Source: Endotrypanum monterogeii
Lineage: Eukaryota > Euglenozoa > Kinetoplastea > Trypanosomatida > Trypanosomatidae
Length of the DNA stretch: 64,000 nucleotides
Assembly: GCA_000333855.2 (NCBI GenBank)
Contig: CM007315.1
Span: 967,516-1,031,515, forward strand
Reading direction: 5' to 3'
Below the pieces are notes generated by a model. That model ran no database searches. It was not told where the DNA came from and saw only the letters and a list, made by a program, of their open reading frames with translations. Shown here one piece after another: positions 25,269 through 35,438 of this stretch (within the stretch, counting starts at the first letter, position 1; every line of letters begins with the position of its first letter). The translations under genes and the position numbers were made by a program.

Positions 25269-26409
25269 GGCCGGGGAAGGGGGGGAGGGGTCCCGCGAAT
25301 AGAGAGCTTCAGCGAGCTGTGATGACCTCGGCCTGGTGTACGGAGGCTCAGGTGTTCTCCGAAGCCCTATATATATATATATATATATTTCTCGACTGGA
25401 TGTCTATGGATCATGGACGCGCGTAGTAGCCCGGCGGACGCGCATTTTTGTCGCACACCGTGACATAGAAAAAGAAGAGAGAGAGAGAGAGGAAATAATG
25501 TCGTGGGATGCAGATATCATTTTATCACAGAGCAGAGTGAGTGGCGGGTTGGAAGTCGATGCTCGCACAGAAAAAAAAAAAGATGGTGGGAAGGGAGGGA
25601 GGGAAGGAGTAGCACATATCTAAGTACTAACGACCCTCCCCGCCTTTCTTTTTTTCCACATGGGGATCATGGTTCCCCGACGACAGCGCTGCTGGGATGG
25701 TGCAGATTTTTTTTTTCTCGAGTATCCCCAAGGTAGCAGTGTCACTTGCATGTGCAGCCGTAGAGACCACTCTTGTTCGTCTGATCATCAGAATTATTAT
25801 TAAGATGAGTAGGTGAGTGAGTGCATAGCTCACCAGGGGAATAAGGGAGGGAGGCGTGGGAAAAAAAAGGGATGAGCGAGGACATCAGGCAGCTTTTTTT
25901 TTTCTTTATCTATCGCTGCATCAATGCACCACCAAGCTATTCTCGTGGTGACCATGCACACAGGCATTAGGAGGAACAGGGGCAGAGTGAAAAAAAAAAA
26001 AGCTTAGAAGCAGCAACTGGAGGAATACTCAAGTGCAAAAAATGTATCGTCACATGAGCACCCCGGCGAACAGGAGGGGAGGGAGGGAGGGGGGGGGGCG
26101 GAGGAGGCCCCCCCTTTGCTTATCCCGGGAAGGGTGGAGGCATACACACACGACACACACACAAAAAAAAAAGAATAGAGGAAAACATCAGAGCATGCGA
26201 TCTCACTGAACAGAACAACAGCAAAAAAAAAAAAGGGCGATATATAAAAAAAAACACAAAAAGGTTGGCCTGTGTATTGCGAATGTAGCGCGAGGTATTC
26301 GGACATGTGCAAAGGAGATCAACAGAGAAACGAGGAGACAAACAGGAAAAAGGAGACGAGAAAACCACATTCTTACAAAATAGTGACAGCATATAACTCT
26401 CTGGAGAAC

Positions 26410-26410
<1 letters not shown>

Positions 26411-26452
<42 letters not shown>

Positions 26453-26662
26453 GTACGGTAGTAAGTAAAGTAGTAGTAGTAGTAACGTAGTAGTAAGTAC
26501 TACGTCGTCCTTCCTACCCTAACCAACGAGTAGTACGTACCGTCGTACGNNNNNNNNNNNNNNNNNNNNACAAAGAACGAAGAGGAAACAAGGAAAGGAA
26601 GAACGAAGAAACGAACACTACTTACTAAACTAAGTAGTACGACGACATATACTACTCTGAGA

Positions 26663-26702
<40 letters not shown>
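26411..26702. other. Assembly gap (20 N) inside paired TA microsatellites
   Basis: Ns occupy 26550-26569. The gap sits between two nearly identical (TA)n tracts of about 38 bp (26411-26449 and 26663-26702). The DNA between the tracts and the gap is an odd GTA/ACG/AAC-type low-complexity text unlike the rest of the spacer, with almost no homopolymers. It is probably low-quality read-end or gap-filling sequence. Confidence 0.7.
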
Positions 26703-26704
<2 letters not shown>

Positions 26705-28393
26705 TTACGGGGATAGAAAATCGAGTGAGTTAAACAGTGAATACTCGTCGCTTCTCCCCAACAGAGATGCATACACAAAATGAAATATTATTATCCCATC
26801 GGATAGACGTACCAGGGCTTTAGTGTGGTTAAGGGGGAGGGGAGGGTCAGCAAGAGGTGTGTGATGTTGGTGCTCTCTATAGGTTACTGTCAATGTGAGC
26901 AGCGGATTTTTTTTTTTCACGAACGCATCGTGGCTTTACCTTGGTGTGCGTTATCGGTATCAGGTTTTTTTTTCTGTTTGTTTCGTGATAAGTTGGTACA
27001 TATCGGGTCAGCGACTCGGCGACAGCTGTGTCAGAGAAAAAGTTTCACAGGGGGAAAAAAGTAGACGGCAGGGTGCAGGAGAGGATGAGGGTGTCATTCG
27101 TGCGGAGTTGCACACGGCGAGATGTCCTTCCTCAGGAGGTCTTCGGCTGGCCGAAGCACATTGCTGCCCTTGGCTGCAAAGTCGACACCGGGGTGGTTCC
27201 CCCCTCCTGCACTGCAATGCCTACACCACCCACCAGTCTTTGTTGCTTTCCTGGTAATGGCCGAGGCGGTCTGGTGGCAAGTATGCTACAAAAAAAAAAT
27301 TCATGCATCGCTTGGTGCTACAGATAAGATTTTTTATTTTTTTCATCACCCCTGTCACATCTACTGTGGTTTTATCCTCTGAAAAATCAGTACTTGCGCG
27401 GGAAAAGGCAGCCATGTTTCGGAGCCTCTTCCACGGCAGTATCATCATCATCACCACCAAAGGTGGACAGGCTTTAAATTACCTCCCCCTCAAACAGATT
27501 CTCACCGCAGCACTCCCGACCCCCCCCCCCCGTGCACTCGTCTACAGGCGCATACAATAGTAAAAAAAAAAAATGTGTGGTGCTCAGAGGACAAGGGTGG
27601 AGGGTGGGGGATGGAGAGGAGAAGAAGCCAAGAACGTGCCCCATTTTTTATGTGAGCCTAGGTCCACAACAATGCCATTGAATAAAAATCGTTCTATAGT
27701 GCTCAGAGACGCTACCCTCCTCCCCTCCCTCACGACAGGGAGTTCTCCTGGAACCCCTTATGATCTATTAAGGGAAGGATACCCCCGCGCGCGCGCGCAC
27801 ACACACACATACACACACAAAACAAAGCAAACAAAGAAACAAAAAAAAACAGCAACAGAAGAAATATGTAGTCAAATTTTCATTACCTTGTTGCTTTAGC
27901 ATAAAACCACTGTGCCCACCCGCCATGCACAATCAAAATCATTGATGGGCGCCCCACGGAGTGGGGGAAAGGGGAGAGGGGAGAGAACAAGACGCAAATC
28001 CGAGAAACGTCTTTGCGTGTCCTTCTACAGGGAAACACGTTGTTATGTGCGGCTTTGGTGAGAGCGCACTTCTTCCCTTCGCACCGAGGCATGCTGAAGT
28101 GCGTTGAATACTTTGATGGAGAGAGAAGGGTGTCATCTAACGACGTTTATGTGCACACAAAGCGCGTGGCTCACCTTCCGTGACGGTCAAGACATTCTTG
28201 TCGAGTAGAGGGAGACCGAGAGCGACAGGAGCGGGAGGACGAGTCTTCTCCAGTAGGAGCCAAACAACCGCCGAATTCCGCTGGTCAACGAGATGTCTTC
28301 CAAACAAGCCTAGCCAGCCTCACCGGATAATCAGTGACAAGAACACATCAACCCCCCCCCCCCCTAGGCATTAAAGTTGTCAAGAAAACCATA

Positions 28394-28424
<31 letters not shown>

Positions 28425-29276
28425 TAGTATATAGGTCCCAAGGAATAATCAAACGAAATGGTGAGCGCCAATTTGCCCGTCCACTGAGAAAAAAAAAGCA
28501 GAAGAAAAGCGGAGTTGAACTGTAAAGAGCGGGTACCCTCCCGTGCTCTCCCACTCCAAAGGGGGGGGGGAATAGATGTTCACATATGTTAATCCGATAT
28601 ATATGTGTATATGTATTATATGTAAACATGAATAAACATATAAAAGGGGTGGGTGGTGGAGTATGGGGGGGGGGGAGATCAATGGAGACACAATATTGTC
28701 TACCCTCGACTAACGGGACAAACACACACCACAAATATGAGCTATGTGCCATGACAAGAGACTACACGAGGCGCAGAAAAAGTAAATCATGAACATACAA
28801 AAAAGGAAACACATACATAACGAGTCGCCATCGGAATATTGTAATCTATTTGCCTATTATGTGCAGTCTGAGTATGATTCTTTACCTGTGTGTGTGCATG
28901 TAAAGGCTTGCATGTGTTTCTGATTATATCGTGCCCACCTTCTCCCACTTTCTTTACAGTGTGCGGCTATTTGGGGAGGCGAGGTGAGAAGAAGAGGGGG
29001 GGGGGGCGGGGGGCGGGGGTGAAAAATCGAGCATGAAAACAGAAAAAAAACACAAAAAAAGAGAGCTCGATACTAATGGATAACAAAGTGCAACGTTTTT
29101 CCTTGTCCGAGGGCAGGAAGGGGGGGGGGGAGCACAAAATGGGAATTTCCCGAATCAGAGGATGGAAGGAGCCATCTCCCTCTCGCCAGAGAACATCAAA
29201 ATCTCATTAGCGAGTGTAGTCGGGGAAAATGAATGCAGAACCAGGGGTAACAAAATTTGAGAAAATCAGTCGATCG

Positions 29277-29316
29277 ATGTATACACACACATAAATATAT
29301 ATGTGTGTGTATACAT
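29277..29316. other. Perfect 16-bp inverted repeat (hairpin) in a spacer
   Basis: Left arm 29277-29292 (atgtatacacacacat) is the exact reverse complement of right arm 29301-29316; the loop is 8 nt of A/T. In the minus-strand transcript it would form a stable stem in the long 3' UTR of the gene ending at 29897. There is no following T-run that would suggest a bacterial-type terminator. Confidence 0.8.
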
Positions 29317-29896
29317 ATATTTATGGGTGGAAAGGAGGAGGTGGGATAGGACAACAAAAAAGGGGGAATAATATTGCATCAAGCCTTAAACCCCCATTCT
29401 ATTCTCCCTACTCAGTCATACATCTTCTCTTGTATTTTGATTTCTTTTATATGTGTTCTGGGTAATGTGTGGCCGGTGATGAAGTACATGAGCCAGTTGT
29501 AATATGGCAGTCGTGGGTGCAGCGTGAACGCCTCGAGAGAAACAATGATGGCTTGTCCAGTACAGTCCGTTACCCAGATATTTCTTTTCCTACATGAACA
29601 AAAAGGAGGAGGGGGGAGGGGGAGGTGGGAAGGCCCTTAATGGTTGTTGCTCGAATCGTGTGCTCGTCATGGAAAACAGCAGAGTTCACCTTTTTCTGAG
29701 CGAATCATCTTAAATGTAATCCAAAGATATTTTTCCATCCGCGCGCGCCGTCCACCTCCCCCTCCCCACTCGCCCCAACGCGGGTTGCCGGCTGTGGGGA
29801 TCCCGACCCTCTTTGCCTCATCGCAGACACCTTGTGCACGACACCGCCGGGGGGAGGCAGGGGGGGGGGCGCCTCGGGGAGGTGTATCAGGCGCAA

Positions 29897-31242
29897 TTAG
29901 TGCTCATCCAGTCTCTCTACAGAACTCCAGTCAGGCGATGTAACGAGACGGGTGTTTCTCAAAGAGTACCCTAGCATCATCTCCACGTTCAATGAAGGAG
30001 TGTGCGACAGGTAGCTTTTAGGTCCCTGCATCCTTGGTTGCAGCCATTGCTTGCCAATCTTCGACCGAGGGAGAAGCGAGGCCCGTGGTGGCAGCGCCAG
30101 CGATGGTCTCGCCTGGGGATTGTAGCCTCTCCACATAAAATGCCTGAAATGTCTCCTCTGATCTGGCCAGACACTCCCACTCTCTTTGCTTTCAACGCTT
30201 ACCGCTTTTTCATCTTTGATAGTGCGCGGCGGTTGTCTCCATGGCCGGCGCACCTCTCTGATTATCGTGGGTGACGCCGGCGCCGGGGCCCAACCGCGTT
30301 TCTCTTCCGCGTGTGGCGCTGATGTCGTGCACGATGCCGGTACTGGCGCACACATCGTGTGCTCCTCGGACGTCGAGGACTCAGTGGAGCACACTGCGTA
30401 GAAGCTCTTAGTGAAATCCGTGCTGTCAGCTGTTTGTGAGGACTCCGAGGAGGAGCGAACACTGACCATACTAGAACGGGGGGCTCCTCGATGAGGTAAA
30501 CATTCCGGTTCATACATAGATGCGAAGGGCATGTTCTGCTTCTGATAAGAGCGTCGAGGGGGGCTGCCGGTGGAGAAGGAGCCAAAGGAAACCTCACCTT
30601 GAAGCCCGTGTGAAAACCTTGAGGTGGTCCTGATGATCCTCACTACAGTTCCCGCCAACGCTACAAGAGGCTGCCTCGCATCCTCGTCACTCTCACTGCT
30701 CGCGCCATTCCTGTAGAGGGTATTCATCATTTCTTCGTCTTGCATTGCCGCTGCGGAGTGTGTGCACGCCACGATCGCACGGAAGTCATCGGGCTCAATA
30801 TTCTCTACGCGCCGTAAGCAGCGCGTGGAGTCTGAAGAAAGAATACTGAAGGTGCTGTCAAATTCATAGCCAAGAACATGTTCAGCTGGAGCTATCGAGG
30901 CTGATGACGCCACTGAGGCGAGGGCTGCTCCATTGGAAAAGGAAGGTGCTGTTAGGGGGTGCTTTTTTTTTTTTTTCTTGAGGTCCCCCTTCTGGTTGGG
31001 GTCGCCTCGCAAGCATGCAGGCCCACAATCTCGATTTCAGAGAGACGCCTCATGCTCACGTCACTCTCCGCGCACCCATCACACATTCCATCGTTATCTG
31101 ACGCAGTGTGGCAACAGACGCGTGTTTGATAGCTCCAAGGATGAACCGCAAATTTTCCAGACTTACTCCGGTGACTGTGCCTTTCGTTGATGTTCGTAGT
31201 CGGGGATGAGCTGCCTCGGATCCGCTTGCAAACAACACCCAT
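29897..31242 (-). CDS. Unrecognised Met-Gly protein, frame broken at an A14 tract
   Basis: Two minus frames join at a run of 14 T on the plus strand (30963-30976). The upstream frame starts with ATG at 31242 (MGVVCKRIRGSSSP), has a stop two codons before that ATG, and runs about 88 codons into the Lys-coding run. The downstream frame has no ATG before it: its only upstream start-like codon is TTG, and it continues from the Lys run for about 356 residues to TAA at 29897. One extra A, or a -1 shift, joins them into one protein of about 444 residues. Gly2 and Cys5 suggest N-myristoylation plus palmitoylation. The body is Ser-rich, with a short hydrophobic/basic stretch (LVALAGTVVRIIRTTSR) and a C-terminus ending TRLVTSPDWSSVERLDEH, similar to the neighbouring gene at 35439-37943. 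Function unknown. Confidence 0.75.
30963..30976 (-). other. A14 homopolymer at the frame break
   Basis: Fourteen T on the plus strand encode a Lys run in the transcript. The reading frame of the gene at 29897-31242 changes here by the equivalent of one missing base (15 A or 12 A would restore it). Homopolymer miscount, true mutation and slippage are all possible. Confidence 0.8.
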
Positions 31243-32116
31243 CCTTCAATTTTTGCTTTTTATTTGATTTAAATTTTTTTTTTTCGAGGGGGGTACCGCT
31301 TGATCGTTGTCCCGTAGAGGAGGCCACAGAGATGACGATGCTGAGCGACCGCCCCTTTAAGGGCTCTTCGATTGCCTTGGAATCCTTTCTGCTGGTGGGT
31401 CGCAACAACTCGAGAGGCGTTCCAGCACCATCAGAGAGGGATTGGCGGGGGGGGGGGGTGGCGGCGAACAGGGGATGTCGTTTCGCCGGGACAAAGCAAG
31501 AGGCAGTATCAATGCAAGCACACACACACACACACACACACACAATGCGAGAAGAAAGAGAGGGAAGTGAGGGGAGAGGGCTCTCGGTGGACAGACAAAA
31601 GGATGTGATTTGCAATAATGCGTATCGAGATACACACATGCGATAAATTTCAAGCAAAAATATATATATATACATACATTCACTTCCACACTTTCTAAGC
31701 TATATACTGAGACAAATAAGGGGATGCCCATGTGCTGTGGTTTGGAGTCAGGGCCAGAAAAACGGGGAATGGCCACGCGAGAAGATACAGAATAATTTCA
31801 GGAAACGCCTGCACAAAGAATTTAAAAAAATGAGAAATCCGAAAATAAAAATCGAGAAAACGTTAAGTAAATCGAGTTGACGATACCACTCGATTCTATA
31901 AATGGAAAAAAAAAAGGTAAAAACATATATATATATTTATTTATATATATATTTATATGGGTTTAATCAAAATGTAAATGTAAATCAAGAGTAGTGTTGC
32001 CAACTAGTAGACAATGAAACTAATACATAGTGGGAGAGAAAAAACGCTGATCTGGAAAGAAATAGGGTGGCAAAGAGATCCACAGATACACATGCGAAGT
32101 GCTTTTCTTTTTAGAA

Positions 32117-32117
<1 letters not shown>

Positions 32118-32152
<35 letters not shown>
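32118..32152. repeat. (TA)n microsatellite
   Basis: Perfect alternating T/A tract of about 35 bp. Confidence 0.9.
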
Positions 32153-32155
<3 letters not shown>

Positions 32156-32276
32156 TATATAGTCAATTATTCGACTATCGTTTCGTTTCTTGATGTAATT
32201 CTGCCACTTCCAGAAAAGAGTCAAAGTTCAGGGGTGGGTGGGGTTGATGAAGGATTATAGAGGCTGAGGGGAGTAT

Positions 32277-32352
32277 ACCCACCCACACCCACACACACAC
32301 ACCCACACACACACCCACACACACACCCACACACACACACACACACACACAA
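32277..32352. repeat. CCCA-(CA)n minisatellite
   Basis: CCCA words recur about every 12 bp among CA units, then give way to pure CA. On the minus (transcript) strand this reads as GTGTGTGTGGGT blocks. Confidence 0.85.
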
Positions 32353-32798
32353 AGGAGAGCGAATACGGTAGGGGGTAACAGAAGGGTATAACAAGTAGAA
32401 GGGGCCAAGAGGACAAAGACAATGTGCTACTGAAATGCGCGATAAGAGCGGGAAAACAAAAACAAAAAAAAAAGAGAATGGGATATTCACTGTCGTGAGT
32501 GATGTATGCACAGGGAATAACAGAAAAGCTAAAGTTCCCTATTCTTCTCCAAATAATAATAAAACACTACGGAGAAGACAGAACAGTAACAACAACAATA
32601 AAAACAATACAAAAACGGAAAGCGAGATAAAAAGAGGAGAGGGGAGAGAAGGATTGAAGTATATTATTCCAAAGTTAGCTCCCTCTCCCCGAAGATGCTC
32701 CCTGTAATATCTTTCTTCTTGGATGTGACGTATTGGATTTTCTTGTTCCCAGTTCTCGAATATCGACCTACACAAGAGGAACTGGTTTATAAATATAA

Positions 32799-32801
<3 letters not shown>

Positions 32802-32849
<48 letters not shown>

Positions 32850-32858
32850 TGTGTGCTT
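32802..32858. repeat. (TA)n followed by GT-rich microsatellite
   Basis: About 38 bp of alternating T/A joined directly to GTGTGTGCGTGTGTG. Confidence 0.85.
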
Positions 32859-35438
32859 GCAGAAAACATAAAAAAGGACAAATGTTGTAATTCCAAAGAT
32901 CGTGTGAGGCAGAGAGCAGCGGTGATGAGTTTATTTTGAAGACTACATTCGGCAGCGAATATAACTATATATAGTTCGCCAGGTCTTTAGTTTCTGTGTT
33001 CGTGTATGAGAGACGGAGGGAAGGGAGGGGAGGGGAGGAGAAGCGGTAGAAAAGACATGATGAGCTGAGAGAAAACAATTCCACACGAAGAAGCTTAGAG
33101 GACGGAGGATCCTCCTCATGATCGATGACCGACGTGTTGGGCAGAGATGGGATGAATACCCCCTCCGTACTGCTGAGAGGTGCAGACATACTTTCGGGTA
33201 CATGGGGGGGGGGGGCGCCTCTGTAGTAGAGACTCAGCGCACCGCAGCTGATACACGTCTGACATCAACATTGACGCGTTGTTGAGTGCTCATGTCCTTT
33301 TTCAAATCAACCTAATCATTGTTAACTTCGAAAATAAAATTTGTGTAGATGACTTGGATACAACTCGTGCCGAAAACCCGAATGCAACTGCAGTGGTGAC
33401 CTGCGAGACGGCGTCTTCGCGCGAGAGCATGTTGAGTACAGCACAGAACAGAGAGGAAGAAAGAAAGCGTAACGAGTTGAGCTTCCTCACCCGCCTCTCC
33501 GCTCTCCTGCACACATCAAGGTATAAAAAAAAATTAATAAATGCACACGCATCTTTTTTTTTTTTCATCGACATATGCGTCTCATCGAAACACACACATA
33601 CACACACAATAAAGATCGATTGACTGCTATCCAAAAGAGATGCAGAGCAGCAGATAGTGGAAAAAAAAAAAGAGGGGAGAAGTGAACTTCCGGGTGGGAA
33701 AGAACGAGTAGTTATCCCTGGTAGCTCATATCAATATCAATCCACAGGGGATGAAGAGGCACAAAAAGATCGAGAGAGTCGACAATCTCAGGTCAAGAAC
33801 GATGCATCCTTCACCCCCTTTTTTTTTTTCTTTTGTTGTTGTTTGAGGTGGTGTTAAGGTAATTGGGGGGATAAACAAAATGAGAAGGAAGCCACAGAGA
33901 TGAGTTGAAAAGGTGTATCTGCGTATCGGGAAATGGGGGAGGGGAGGGGGAGGAAAGCGTAAAAAAATATTTATATATAAATATATATCGATGTAGAAAA
34001 AAAAAAAAAACGAGACCTAAAAAATCACAACAAACGATGATACTGAAGAAGGCCAAGTCATAATGAGAATGGGAGTCGTGCACAATCGAGAGTAACAACA
34101 ACAACAAAATGAATATCAAATAAGGAAGGAGGACATAAAACACGATCTGTCTTCAGCAAAGCATCGCAGGGATGTGAAGATAGTCGCAACGCGAAAGAAA
34201 AAAAAAATCATCTTGCCCGTGGGCGTAAAAAACGTGCAGCTAAAATAGAAAAAAATGTTACACCCACATCCCCCCCCCCACACACACAGAAAAAGGTGCC
34301 GGTAACAAAACTATGCATGCTTTTTCTTTTTTAAATTTTACGTTCTTTTCGCACCAGCGAGTGTGTGGCAGTAGGAGGAGGGGGGTGGGCAGGAGCAGCC
34401 ATCGATATCGTTTCTTTTTTTTTCCGTTTTATTTTTTCCCTCCCCTCACCACAGCATCTTTTAAACTTTGACACAACACAATTTCTGCTTCTCACATTCC
34501 AATCGAGTTGTCAAGTTCGAGTATGTCGTGTGGGAGCAGCGCCAGACGTGCAGAAAGCATACAATTTTTTTCCTCACCAACACTGCCTGTGCTCTGGAGA
34601 ATTCAAAGAAGCACATATATATATTTACGTACCTGTCAGGAAATGGTAAACAAATAAATAAATAAAAAAATATATATGTATATATTCGGGGTTACGCCGG
34701 TACTGACTTCCCCCGCTCATTGCGTACTGTTTTCTTTTTTTTTTTCACACCTACTGCTTCTAATGCTGAGCGAGAAAACATTCATAACAACAAAAACAAC
34801 AACAACAACAAACGGATTTGAGGAGTTTATCTCGGCCCTTCGCTGTACAGTCGCATTCCTGATATGCTGACAAAGCAAGCACTTTGAAGATTCCTTTGTG
34901 TGTGTGTGTGTGTGAAAGGGGGGAGGGTATAGAATAGAGGATACGGAGCAGGTCCCTATGCCTACCCCTCCTCACTGCCCTCCAGCAAGATGAATGGTTA
35001 GGCACACGCCCGGCCGCTATGCTCACTCTGATCTCTTTTATCCCCACCATCGCCCGATTCACCGATTTTTCCTTATTTCCGTGTAAAAAAAAAAATATGG
35101 CTTCTCCCTCTTGTTGCTCTTTTTTTTTTTAATACATTCTATTCTCTAGACACAGAGTCCGGAGAATGAGAAAAAGGAGAGGAGACAGAGGACGTTGGAA
35201 CCGTTGGGAAACGGGAGATTGTGAGGAAGTGTTCCACGGATGCGCCAAACTTTTGTCGTCAGTTCATTCGTAAAGCCGTACGCCTTTTTTTTTTTGTATG
35301 AACATGAGAAAAAGAGCTCACCAGCTAGAAAAAAGAAAGAACGAAATATGTAGAAAAAATGAAAAAATAAAAATACTATGGAAAAGAGAAACACACACAC
35401 ACACACACACACATACACACACAAACAAACAAAATGCT

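Larger units (their letters stand above)
25269..29896. other. 4.6-kb intergenic spacer, mainly 3' UTR of the gene at 29897-31242
   Basis: Contains TA repeats at 25370-25388, 26411-26449, 26663-26702 and 28393-28425, an N gap at 26550-26569, a CG/CA repeat at about 27784-27810, a perfect 16-bp hairpin at 29277-29316, and blocks of ordinary composition at about 27060-27290 and 28150-28340. No ORF is convincing. Confidence 0.6.
31243..35438. other. 4.2-kb intergenic spacer, mainly 3' UTR of the gene at 35439-37943
   Basis: Contains TA tracts (32118-32152 and 32802-32840), a CA repeat (31519-31543), a CCCA/CA minisatellite (32277-32352) and a GT repeat (about 34898-34914). A minus-strand open frame at 31163-31675 overlaps the N-terminal region of the previous gene in another frame and is more likely 5' UTR than a gene. 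Confidence 0.55.

Noticed and set aside
31056..31238. Alternative 60-codon frame across the N-terminal region of the gene at 29897-31242
   Set aside because: Its first codon is GTG rather than ATG and it stops before the downstream coding frame; the ATG at 31242 with an upstream in-frame stop is better.
31163..31675. 170-codon minus-strand ORF upstream of the gene at 29897-31242
   Set aside because: Part of it reads plausibly, but its first half translates pyrimidine and GT repeats and its end overlaps the Met-Gly N-terminal frame. Probably 5' UTR or flank; a second frame break cannot be fully excluded.
32277..32352. CRISPR-like regular repeat
   Set aside because: The units are simple CA/CCCA words without unique spacers, in a eukaryotic genome.
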